NCBI GenBank assembly: GCA_903862805.1
Contig: CAIOZP010000697.1
Coordinates: 1-7,783 of the forward strand
Direction: 5' to 3'
Length of the DNA stretch: 7,783 nucleotides
Origin: an uncultured Fibrobacterota bacterium
GTDB lineage: Bacteria > Fibrobacterota > Chitinivibrionia > Chitinivibrionales > CAIOZP01
Shown piece by piece: positions 1 through 6,735 of this stretch. Within the stretch, counting starts at the first letter, position 1, and every line of letters starts with the position of its first letter. The position numbers and the translations under genes were made by a program. The notes under the pieces are model-generated. The model ran no database searches, was not told where the DNA came from, and worked only from the letters and a program-made list of their open reading frames with translations.

Positions 1-1843
1 AAATATAAACACCCGGCACCACTCCGCTTTTTGACGTATCCCACTTGACAAATGCGATCTGGCCATTTCGATCAAAAGTAGTGGCTGATTCGCCTCTGAA
101 AACCATTCGGCCAGCTGCATCACGAAGAACTATCGCGCAATTTCCTCTTGTTCCGAACGGAACCTGCATCGCGAAGTTGATGATATGACCGCGTGACCGC
201 ACCACCAGTGGGTTCGGCCAGCAGCCTGCCACAGAAGATGGGGCCGTGATGTCGACAGTAGTCCGATGGTCGATATCGATTCCGGTACGTACATGGGCGG
301 CAGGGATGTTGATCCATCCGCCATTCTTGCCCGAAGCCGTTATGAAAGCTCTGATTGAATCGGTTCCGGAGAACGAATAAACCAATGTTCCCATGCTGTC
401 CGAAGTGCCAAGTACGGCATTGCTTCCAGACCGGAGTACTGCTCCGGAAATCGGCAGACCAGTGCTGTCTGAAACCACGAGATAACCCTGATTCAATTCA
501 ATTATTGCAAGCATCGCATCGGGAATTCCGCGGCCGTAGTGAATGTCAAGTGCCGTCTGATATTTGGAGAAACGGCATGACGCGAAGATCCGCGACCGCA
601 GCGAGTCCGGCGGTTCGTTCGGATGTGCCTGTCGGGCAAGTGCGGCAAGACCGGCCGTGAGCGGCGTGGCGTATGAGGTTCCGCTGCCAAGTCCATAAAG
701 TGAGCCGGTATCCGGTGCACTGAGAGACACTCCTGGCGCTGAACAGTCGGGCTTTATCCGTCCGTCAGCAGTCGGACCTGCGCTACTGAAGGATGCAATT
801 TTTTCGGTTTCATCAACAGCTCCGACAGACACTACTCCTTCGACATCAGCAGGCGAAATAATTGTTCCTACAGTGTCTGTTGGAGTCGACTCATTCCCCA
901 TTGCAAGAAACATCAGCATGCCCCGCTTGACGGCTCCGGCCGCGGCCTGAGCAATGATTGTGCTCTTGCCGTCCATTTGCGCGTAAGTGTAATCGGTACC
1001 ATCGGTAAAACCGGATCTGTATCCGAGCGAGCTTGTCACGAGGTCAACACCAAGACTCTCGGCCCAGACGATCGCCGCAGCCCAGTTGTCTTCTTCAATA
1101 TGAGCCTCAATAGAATCAATCTCGGTTCTGGCGGGGCAAAATGTTGCGTCCCAAACTTCGCCGAGCTGACCAGCAGTAGTGTCGCGCCCACCCATGAATG
1201 AGAGGCAGCGCTCACCGTGTGTGCCTGCGTATGTAACAGGGTCGGAAGTCTTGCGCACAAAGTCGTGCGATGCAAGACGTTTGACATTAACCATATCGGG
1301 ATGATCGAACCAGAAACCGTCGTCGAGTATTCCTACAAGTACGCCGGTGCCAGGCTTCGGAAAACCGTTATCCCTCATGTATGCCTGTGCCCTGAAGATG
1401 TCGAGCATGTTTAGAGCCCAGTTGTTCATGAACGTAGTTGTTGCAACACGATGAAGTCCGGATTTATCGATGCTGTCACGTGGATGCGAAAATCTTTCAA
1501 CCAGCCTGACGGACTTGACAAATGGCAATGATTTGATTGCTGGCAAAGCAGATTGTGCAAGCATGAAACTGGCGCAATTTCCCCACTTGAAAACATTACG
1601 AAGGTGACCGCCAAGCGCAGAAACCGATTCGATATAACCTCTATTCACCGGCAGGTCTTCTTCACTTGCATGATAAGAAGTTTTGACATGACGTGCAGCG
1701 CACCTTGCAATTGTGGGCATTTCGGCAACGCCGGACTTATCCGTGAACTCTACCCATACCGCACAGGAGTCACCCGCCGAAACCGGAACGGCATTCAGAG
1801 CAACCGACAAAACCATTGCAAAAGCAAGTACGGCAGTTTTCAT
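1..1843 (-). CDS. Secreted subtilisin-like (S8) serine protease, C-terminus beyond window edge
   Basis: Predicted secreted serine endopeptidase. The frame stays open from the start codon to the window edge (614 codons), so the gene is partial only because the window ends. A Sec signal peptide covers residues 1-23 (cleavage after V-S-A). A propeptide-like region spans about 55-120. The S8 catalytic domain spans about 165-450, with Asp174 in GILDDGF, His209 in GTHGERC, oxyanion Asn317 in AMGNES and Ser390 in GTSYATP, so the triad is complete. Residues 240-275 carry the T-E-x-D-S, E-E-x-N-W and S-S-L-G-Y signatures, which I know from a subtilase group common in Bacteroidota and other FCB bacteria. 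An Ig- or carboxypeptidase-regulatory-like segment follows (about 452-525), then a FlgD-like tail ending W-D-T-S-K-S-G near the edge; perhaps 10-30 residues are missing. I chose the ATG at 1843 because AAGGA lies 7 nt upstream of it. The ATG at 1849 is in frame but has only 1 nt spacing. The substrate is unknown. Confidence 0.93.
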   Translation of the reverse strand, partial: MKTAVLAFAMVLSVALNAVPVSAGDSCAVWVEFTDKSGVAEMPTIARCAARHVKTSYHASEEDLPVNRGYIESVSALGGHLRNVFKWGNCASFMLAQSALPAIKSLPFVKSVRLVERFSHPRDSIDKSGLHRVATTTFMNNWALNMLDIFRAQAYMRDNGFPKPGTGVLVGILDDGFWFDHPDMVNVKRLASHDFVRKTSDPVTYAGTHGERCLSFMGGRDTTAGQLGEVWDATFCPARTEIDSIEAHIEEDNWAAAIVWAESLGVDLVTSSLGYRSGFTDGTDYTYAQMDGKSTIIAQAAAGAVKRGMLMFLAMGNESTPTDTVGTIISPADVEGVVSVGAVDETEKIASFSSAGPTADGRIKPDCSAPGVSLSAPDTGSLYGLGSGTSYATPLTAGLAALARQAHPNEPPDSLRSRIFASCRFSKYQTALDIHYGRGIPDAMLAIIELNQGYLVVSDSTGLPISGAVLRSGSNAVLGTSDSMGTLVYSFSGTDSIRAFITASGKNGGWINIPAAHVRTGIDIDHRTTVDITAPSSVAGCWPNPLVVRSRGHIINFAMQVPFGTRGNCAIVLRDAAGRMVFRGESATTFDRNGQIAFVKWDTSKSGVVPGVYI

Positions 1844-1850
1844 TTTCATA

Positions 1851-1855
1851 TCCTT
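1851..1855 (-). promoter_or_regulatory. Ribosome binding site of the S8 protease gene
   Basis: The minus strand reads AAGGA here. Spacing is 1 nt to the ATG at 1849 and 7 nt to the in-frame ATG at 1843. The second spacing is normal, so this site favours the downstream start and a signal peptide beginning MKTAVLAF. Confidence 0.65.
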
Positions 1856-1877
1856 ATGACAACTGAGCTAAAATAGT

Positions 1878-1913
1878 AAAAAGGCATCCCGAAGAATCTC
1901 CGGAATGCCTTTT
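1878..1913 (-). terminator. Intrinsic terminator downstream of the OmpA-family gene
   Basis: On the minus strand a 9-bp stem, AAAAGGCAT with ATGCCTTTT (1905-1913 and 1879-1887), continues inward through T-G, C-G, C-G, G-C, G-U, A-U and G-C pairs to a 3-nt loop, about 16 pairs in all. It is followed by a run of five U (1882-1878) that overlaps the 3' stem arm. The two inner wobble pairs form only in the minus-strand RNA and would be mismatches in the plus-strand RNA. This fits termination of minus-strand transcripts leaving the OmpA gene. It lies about 50 nt past that stop codon and about 35 nt before the protease start, so the protease probably relies on its own promoter or on read-through. 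Confidence 0.85.
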
Positions 1914-1922
1914 AAATACACC

Positions 1923-1946
1923 TGCGAAACAATCAGTCGTTTCGCA
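1923..1946 (-). repeat. Perfect 8-bp inverted repeat in the OmpA 3' untranslated region
   Basis: TGCGAAAC (1923-1930) and GTTTCGCA (1939-1946) are perfect inverted repeats separated by 8 nt. In the OmpA transcript this hairpin would form between the stop codon and the terminator hairpin at 1879-1913. No U-run follows on either strand, so I do not call it a terminator. It could protect the mRNA 3' end or be a protein-binding palindrome; the sequence does not decide which. Confidence 0.55.
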
Positions 1947-1964
1947 AAAGTCTCATTTTGTCAA

Positions 1965-3641
1965 TCAGTCGATGCGGTGAAGCTCAACGCGACGGTTCTG
2001 CGCTCTGCCGTCTGCCGTTTTGTTGTCGGCTACCGGCTTGTCAGGACCGTATCCAACTGCTGTCAGGCGATCCGCCGAAATACCTTTAGTGATAAAGTAT
2101 TCGCGGACTGCCTTCGCACGGTTGTACGACAGTTCCTTGTTGAGCTTGGCCGAACCGGTATTATCGGTATGACCGCTTATCTCGATCTTGATTTCCGGCC
2201 ATTCGGTCAGCGAAGCAAGAACCTCGTCGAGAACAGAATATGAATCCTGTGTAAGGATCGCCTTGCCGGTCATGAAATTGACACCACGAAGAATCACATT
2301 ACCGCGAGGAATCTCACGAGCCTTTGGCTGTTCCGGAACCGGTGCCGGAGGCGGAGGAGGTGGTGGTGCCGGAGCGACCTGAACGGTGTCAACCTTTGTT
2401 ACTGTATTTACCAAGGTGTCAACCTTTGTTACAGTATTTACCAAAGTATCAACCTTCTTGACCGTATCAAGCTTTGTCACAAAAACTGTGTCGTGCTTGA
2501 TAATCGGCGGCGGCGGCAGACGCTTCTTATGATTCTTCATAAGGAAGCCAGCCCATCCGATATTTCCGGTGAAAGCGATCGGTGCCTGGATTTTTTCGCT
2601 GACAAGGTACTGATCACAGCTATTGCTCTTGGCAAGGTGATACACATTCGAAGCATTCTTGTCTGTCAAGCTTATGTCCGCACCGAGTGCCAGATAGAAC
2701 CCGCCCTTGGGAGTGAACGTAATACCTGGGGTAAAGCGCAACGGTTCCTTGTTGACCTTGAACCCATGATCTACAAACAGGAAGCGACTCTCACCTGAGA
2801 CTTCGGCAAATACTGAAAGCCAGTTGAGCGGATGGATATCAATGCCACCGGCAAGGAGGAACTGATGATCTTCAGCAGGTTTGGTCCAGTGAACACCGTA
2901 GTTGAAATGAAGCGCAACCGGAATACGATACTTCAGCTCGCTGAGGTCAAGTGTCCAGAGCATCTTCATGATCACGTCAACACCGCCGGACGTGAAGTAG
3001 TAGGTGGAATCGTTCGACAGGGAAGTCGTGTCGAGATTATTCAATTCGTTGTCAGAAGCGCCTTTCTTTTTGGGCATGTAATACGTCTCGCCCGGGAAAA
3101 ATCCCATTCCCTTGCTTCCGGTCGGCAATGTAACCGCTCCGTAATACGACATGTCAAAAATCGGATTGTGATAGTAAGGCGGATACTGGAACTTCATAGA
3201 GATCTGCATGTCACCAATATTGGCTTTGGTAGTGCCAGCGAAATTTCCATCAGGCGCTCTGTCACCAAAATACTGCGAATAAAACGGCAGATTTATCGAA
3301 AGATCGAGGAAATTGGTGAAACCGTATGAAATTTCAGCCCAGTTTTTAGCCATAACGGTTTGAGGGTCGTAGGCCTTCCATTGTGAAATCAGCCCTGTGT
3401 CTGCAGGATTGGATGGATCAAGTGTTGTATCCTTCACCCAGTTGACAATTTTCTTCGAACTGGCAAGCCAGCCGCCGACACCGATATTGAGTCGCCCCAT
3501 TCCGAATGTCTTTGCAGAAATCGTGTGAATGAGACCGGTCTGACCGTCTCCAGTTACGGCATCGCCGTCATAGGAGGCGAAACATGCGGTGGCCGTGACG
3601 AAAACGCCCGACAGTACCGCTGATAGAAATCTTCCCTTCAT
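1965..3641 (-). CDS. OmpA-family outer-membrane protein (N-terminal barrel plus C-terminal peptidoglycan-binding domain)
   Basis: A 558-residue envelope protein expected to span the outer membrane and anchor it to peptidoglycan. The Sec signal peptide is residues 1-22 (cleavage after C-F-A). Residues about 25-370 are rich in alternating aromatic and hydrophobic strands (G-Y-F-Y patterns), consistent with a beta-barrel, but I recognise no named barrel family. A linker (about 371-445) has P-P-P-P, then a 10-residue periodic K-V-D-T pattern (381-420), then a run of seven prolines. The OmpA C-terminal domain (about 446-558) has GHTDNTG with Asp493, L-S-x-x-R-A with Arg508 and NRRVEL near the end; the equivalent Asp and Arg bind diaminopimelate in characterised OmpA proteins. 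AGGAG lies 7 nt before the ATG. The gene is divergent from HDOD and ends at a terminator. It is longer than classical OmpA (about 350 residues) because of the large barrel and linker. Confidence 0.93.
   Translation of the reverse strand: MKGRFLSAVLSGVFVTATACFASYDGDAVTGDGQTGLIHTISAKTFGMGRLNIGVGGWLASSKKIVNWVKDTTLDPSNPADTGLISQWKAYDPQTVMAKNWAEISYGFTNFLDLSINLPFYSQYFGDRAPDGNFAGTTKANIGDMQISMKFQYPPYYHNPIFDMSYYGAVTLPTGSKGMGFFPGETYYMPKKKGASDNELNNLDTTSLSNDSTYYFTSGGVDVIMKMLWTLDLSELKYRIPVALHFNYGVHWTKPAEDHQFLLAGGIDIHPLNWLSVFAEVSGESRFLFVDHGFKVNKEPLRFTPGITFTPKGGFYLALGADISLTDKNASNVYHLAKSNSCDQYLVSEKIQAPIAFTGNIGWAGFLMKNHKKRLPPPPIIKHDTVFVTKLDTVKKVDTLVNTVTKVDTLVNTVTKVDTVQVAPAPPPPPPPAPVPEQPKAREIPRGNVILRGVNFMTGKAILTQDSYSVLDEVLASLTEWPEIKIEISGHTDNTGSAKLNKELSYNRAKAVREYFITKGISADRLTAVGYGPDKPVADNKTADGRAQNRRVELHRID
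2386..2445 (-). repeat. Two 30-bp tandem repeats in the OmpA linker
   Basis: Positions 2386-2415 and 2416-2445 are direct tandem copies of a 30-bp unit differing at only two bases (28 of 30 identical). Each encodes ten residues of the form T-K-V-D-T-L-V-N-T-V. A more degenerate unit follows from 2446. The length keeps the reading frame, so copy-number change would lengthen or shorten the linker without breaking the gene. Confidence 0.9.
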
Positions 3642-3648
3642 GCAACAT

Positions 3649-3653
3649 CTCCT
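3649..3653 (-). promoter_or_regulatory. Ribosome binding site of the OmpA-family gene
   Basis: The minus strand reads AGGAG 7 nt before the ATG at 3641. This is a strong canonical Shine-Dalgarno. An overlapping ATG at 3648 is out of frame and too close to the site to be used. Confidence 0.75.
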
Positions 3654-3730
3654 GATTTTATTTGAACATAAATCTAATACTACAACAATCCCGCCAAATA
3701 TACGTTGCGGATGAAAAGCGATAATAGTAA

Positions 3731-3750
3731 TCTCGCAAAAAAATGCGAGG
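3731..3750 (+). promoter_or_regulatory. Hairpin overlapping the HDOD ribosome binding site
   Basis: CTCGCA (3732-3737) and TGCGAG (3744-3749) form a perfect 6-bp inverted repeat around a loop of six A. A T-G wobble (3731 and 3750) adds one pair. The 3' arm contains most of the Shine-Dalgarno GAGGA (3747-3751) for the ATG at 3758, so the folded RNA would hide the ribosome binding site. There is no following U-run, so it is not a terminator. A regulatory role is inference. Confidence 0.55.
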
Positions 3751-3757
3751 ACGTATA

Positions 3758-4627
3758 ATGGCTGTTCCAGATGAACTGCTTGATAAGATAAGAAATATTT
3801 CCAACCTCCCTACCCTTCCGGCTTCAGCGGCCATCCTGACCGATGCAATGAACGATCCGACTCTCTCTGTGCGAAATATAGGCAACATCGCCGGACAGGA
3901 TCCTTCCCTTGCGGCAAAGGTAATCCGACTTGCCAACAGCTCCTATTACGGAATCCCCAAACGCATCACCAATGTAGAGGATGCCGCAGTGGTTCTCGGA
4001 CTTCGTGTGATGCAGGCATTGGTTCTGAGTATGACAGTATTCGATTCAATGCACGGATCACGTTCCGGCGACTCACGGAAAACAATCTGGAAGCACAGTA
4101 TTGCCACAGCTGCTGCGGGGCGTCTGATAGCCGAAAAAATCGAAATGCCTGGAGTTTCTCCGGATGATGCTTTCTGTGCGGGGCTTCTTCACGACATCGG
4201 CAAAATTGCAATGACCCAATATCTACGCGATGATTATGAACGTGTAACTGCCGTTTGTATGCAAAGCAAAGAAATGTCCTTCCACGAAGCCGAAAAACGA
4301 ATTCTCGGATACTCGCACACAGATGTTTTCGAGTGGATGACTGAAAGCTGGAACCTTCCCGACTCACTGTTTGTGCCAGTGCGCTACCATCACGAACCAG
4401 ATGAAGCACCTGAAAATTCGCCGGAAGCATTCATCTGTAATGTAGCCGATTGTATTGCTCACGAATCAAAAGCGGTCCGATCGAACGAGAAGACCGGCGC
4501 CGTTCCCAAAATTGCCGAAAGTGCGATGGCCAAAATCGGACTGAGCGCCGAATCTTATGACGAAATTGCGAAAGATCTGCCGAAACAACTCGACCTGATG
4601 AGGTCCTTTGTCGAGGTAATCGGGTAA
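3758..4627 (+). CDS. HDOD-domain signalling protein with retained HD residues
   Basis: A 289-residue soluble protein of the HDOD family, which is related to HD phosphohydrolases and usually acts in signalling or regulation rather than as a known enzyme. The HDOD core covers about residues 10-210: L-P-T-L-P at 17-21, then D-P-S-L-A-A-K-V-I-R-L-A-N-S-S-Y-Y-G at 48-65 and a V-L-G-L-R-V helix near 79-84. Unlike many HDOD proteins it keeps HD-type residues: His113 (WKHS), His145-Asp146 (LLHDIGK), His187, His211-His212 (YHHEP) and Asp231 (VADCIAH). There is no receiver, EAL or GGDEF domain attached. I chose the start at 3758 because GAGGA lies 6 nt upstream; the in-frame ATG at 3743 would add five residues, has no ribosome binding site and lies inside the hairpin. 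The stop is 6 nt from the convergent U32 stop. Partner and output are unknown. Confidence 0.9.
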   Translation: MAVPDELLDKIRNISNLPTLPASAAILTDAMNDPTLSVRNIGNIAGQDPSLAAKVIRLANSSYYGIPKRITNVEDAAVVLGLRVMQALVLSMTVFDSMHGSRSGDSRKTIWKHSIATAAAGRLIAEKIEMPGVSPDDAFCAGLLHDIGKIAMTQYLRDDYERVTAVCMQSKEMSFHEAEKRILGYSHTDVFEWMTESWNLPDSLFVPVRYHHEPDEAPENSPEAFICNVADCIAHESKAVRSNEKTGAVPKIAESAMAKIGLSAESYDEIAKDLPKQLDLMRSFVEVIG

Positions 4628-4633
4628 AATCGC

Positions 4634-6661
4634 CTATCTCAATCCGGCCTTATGATTGAACATCACCGTTCCTGGCACTTTCGTCCCCGAATCCGCTGCC
4701 GCGAGAATTTCGTTCAACGAGTTCCTGTCGGGTGAGCAGAACGACAGGTCAATCATGAAATGACGGACTCCGGCTTCCCGCATTTTATCAAGTCGATGCG
4801 TGAGACAATACGGTTGCTCACCCACGGTATAATAAAGTCCATCGGATGCTTCGACCATGAATCCCTGTCCGCGGTTGTCTTTTACATGACTGCCGTGTTT
4901 CACCGCAAAATGTACCCGTGATATGAATAGCGGAACATAGGCGAAAATCGGCAGAATCCCATCGGGTGAAACAGCGGATTTCATGTTGAGATAATCGTCT
5001 TCAAATGAATTTACAAAGAACGAAAACCCCGCGTCTGCAAGTGTATGTTGAGCCGCAGTGTTGATCGTCCAGACAGACTGATCGGCATAAACCACGGCAT
5101 CCCGCGAGAAAAGCAGGCGATGTCCTATCTGCGAAACCATCCATTCGCATATACCGGCCGACTCAAGTTTTTCGATAACACCGCGCCACATTTCTATATC
5201 ATCTTCGGGGATGAAATACGGTAAGGCCGCTACGATACGGTTTCTGTTCCTTACAAGACGTGAATCGGAAAAGAAGCGGTCAAAGTCCCGCGCAGAAAGC
5301 CTCACGATGATCCGCGAAAATTTCTGTGAATCAATAATGTCGAGCCACCCGATATCGTCAATCCTCAGAATATACCCAGGTGGAAGTTTCAGCGACTTCG
5401 TCAAAGACGGGGCTTTACCAACAGCGGCAATCAGCCTGCCCGCGTCGCGATGGCGTTCACGAAACTTTACTGGTGTGCCTGATATTTCGGCCTTTTCCCA
5501 AAGCCCGCGTTTTTCATGGCGCCGATTGACTATGTAAACTGTGTCGCCATGCTTTACAAAAGATGAATCTGTGAGTTTTACTTCACTCTGCTTCGCATTG
5601 GCAGAAACCGACGTAACCTTTGCCGCTTTGCCTTCTTCGCCGTCGGGGCTGTGGAACCGTATGCGGTCGCCTATGGAGAGGTCTTCTTCGACACGGTCGA
5701 GAGAGAATCCGCTTTCGTTGACTGATGCAACTCTGCCGATTTCGATTCCGGTTCCGGACGGTTTTCCTGCTGAAACAATTCCTTTGGCACTGTCAACGCC
5801 GTCGAGGAAAAAGAGTGTTTTCTCGCGTCCAAAGTCTTTCTCCAATTTTTCCGAAGCGGCTGAAATTATCTCCGGATTATCGATATTGTCCAATGCTGTT
5901 CGGTATGATGAGACAACATCGTAAACATATTCGGCGCTTCGCATCCGCCCTTCGATCTTGAGGCTCGCAATACCGGCATCGACTATTTCACGAAGTCTGG
6001 TCATTGCAGAAAAATCGCGCGGTGAGAAATAGAATCCACCACTTTCACCGCATGTAAAACGACGACGGCAAACCTGTGTGCATTGACCGCGGTTTCCAGA
6101 TGCTCCGCCGAGATAGCTCGATGCGAGGCAGAGTCCCGAAATCGAATAGCATATCGCACCGTGAACAAATACTTCGAGTTCCACTTTCGATACCGCTGAT
6201 ATCTTTCGCATTTCGTCAAGCGTAAGCTCGCGGGCAAGAATGACCCTTGAGAAACCCATTCGCCGCATTGCGTCAACACCAATACTGTCGTGAACTGCCA
6301 TCTGAGTGCTGGCATGTTTGACCAATTTTGGAAAATATCGCGACAAGACAAAGGCGGCACCGAGATCCTGCACAATCAGCGCATCCGGCCCGATCTGCTC
6401 AAGTGCCTGAAGAGTGTCGAACAACTGCGGCAGTTCCGGCTGACGGACAAGTGTGTTAAGCGTGACATGCAACTTGACACCGCGGGAATGCGCATATGGC
6501 ACCAGATACGAAAGTGTTTTTAGTGAAAAGTTCTTCGCACGCAGTCTGGCGTTGAACCTGTCCGTACCCAGAAATATTGCGTCGGCACCGGCCTCGATCG
6601 CTGCATGAAACGCCTCGAGTGAGCCAGCAGGGGCAAGCAGTTCCGGAAGTTTTAGTGGCAC
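4634..6661 (-). CDS. rlhA: U32 'peptidase' family protein, RlhA-like (probable 23S rRNA C2501 or related RNA hydroxylation)
   Basis: A 675-residue cytoplasmic protein. The N-terminal TIM-barrel-like U32 domain (about 1-280) begins P-E-L-L-A-P-A-G-S and carries the family signature at 163-181 (E-V-F-V-H-G-A-I-C then S-G-L-C-L-A-S-S). Cys171, Cys178, Cys194 and Cys198 are positioned like the conserved cysteines proposed to bind an iron-sulfur cluster, and S-L-K-I-E-G-R-M is at 233-240. Residues about 300-385 form a small GDxI/GDTVY beta region like the DUF3656 part of long U32 proteins. E. coli RlhA (YdcP, about 650 residues) makes ho5C2501 in 23S rRNA; TrhP (about 450 residues) acts on tRNA. 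Length and the middle domain favour the RlhA type, but a tRNA substrate is not excluded. The start is GTG at 6661, with an in-frame TAG 18 nt upstream and only a weak GGA as ribosome binding site. The protease label of the family is historical. Confidence 0.85.
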   Translation of the reverse strand: MPLKLPELLAPAGSLEAFHAAIEAGADAIFLGTDRFNARLRAKNFSLKTLSYLVPYAHSRGVKLHVTLNTLVRQPELPQLFDTLQALEQIGPDALIVQDLGAAFVLSRYFPKLVKHASTQMAVHDSIGVDAMRRMGFSRVILARELTLDEMRKISAVSKVELEVFVHGAICYSISGLCLASSYLGGASGNRGQCTQVCRRRFTCGESGGFYFSPRDFSAMTRLREIVDAGIASLKIEGRMRSAEYVYDVVSSYRTALDNIDNPEIISAASEKLEKDFGREKTLFFLDGVDSAKGIVSAGKPSGTGIEIGRVASVNESGFSLDRVEEDLSIGDRIRFHSPDGEEGKAAKVTSVSANAKQSEVKLTDSSFVKHGDTVYIVNRRHEKRGLWEKAEISGTPVKFRERHRDAGRLIAAVGKAPSLTKSLKLPPGYILRIDDIGWLDIIDSQKFSRIIVRLSARDFDRFFSDSRLVRNRNRIVAALPYFIPEDDIEMWRGVIEKLESAGICEWMVSQIGHRLLFSRDAVVYADQSVWTINTAAQHTLADAGFSFFVNSFEDDYLNMKSAVSPDGILPIFAYVPLFISRVHFAVKHGSHVKDNRGQGFMVEASDGLYYTVGEQPYCLTHRLDKMREAGVRHFMIDLSFCSPDRNSLNEILAAADSGTKVPGTVMFNHKAGLR

Positions 6662-6735
6662 ATCAAATCCATTCTTCTATAGGCGGTACCAAAGATATAT
6701 TTCCGATAAGTTCAACAAGCTGATGGTGGTGGAAA
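6662..6735. promoter_or_regulatory. Short divergent gap between the U32 and alpha/beta hydrolase genes
   Basis: The 74 bp between the two start codons must serve both directions. It contains AT-rich stretches such as TATATT (6696-6701), but no pair of -35 and -10 boxes at normal spacing on either strand that I would defend. The hydrolase start is preceded by a GGTGGTGG run (6725-6732), a weak ribosome binding site. Confidence 0.4.

Larger units (their letters stand above)
3642..3757. promoter_or_regulatory. Divergent regulatory region between the OmpA and HDOD genes
   Basis: These 116 bp must hold the promoters of both divergent genes. The region is AT-rich compared with the flanking genes. 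On the plus strand the best -10-like hexamer is GATAAT (3720-3725), with no matching -35. On the minus strand several AT-rich hexamers occur but none has a convincing -35 at 16-18 nt. I can place the region but not exact promoters. Its HDOD end carries the hairpin listed separately. Confidence 0.5.

Noticed and set aside
502..1614. Several open frames of 60-110 codons on both strands across the protease gene, which could suggest broken or overlapping small genes.
   Set aside because: The protease frame is open from 1843 to the window edge with Asp174, His209, Asn317 and Ser390 all in one frame, so these are out-of-frame shadows.
1930..1971. A 10-bp direct repeat CAATCAGTCG at 1930-1939 and 1962-1971, one copy covering the OmpA stop codon and the other the loop of the 3' hairpin.
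   Set aside because: Ten bases over this distance can arise by chance, and no target-site duplication, mobile element or gene remnant lies between the copies.
2832..3329. A 165-codon open frame on the plus strand inside the OmpA gene.
   Set aside because: It is the antisense of a well-supported gene with a signal peptide and OmpA domain; the translated protein has no recognisable domain and no good ribosome binding site.
3695..3702. On the minus strand TATATTTG matches the Bacteroidota TAnnTTTG -7 box upstream of the OmpA gene, and TATCTTTG (minus strand, near 6688-6695) does the same upstream of the U32 gene.
   Set aside because: Neither has a TTTG at 19-21 nt upstream, the short motif is expected by chance in AT-rich gaps, and the tRNA promoter in the same window follows the classical TTGACA/TATATT pattern.
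4589..4615. Nested inverted repeats near the end of the HDOD gene (CTCGAC with GTCGAG, and GACCT with AGGTC).
   Set aside because: There is no U-run after them on either strand, the two stems exclude each other, and they lie within conserved-looking coding sequence, so I do not call a terminator.
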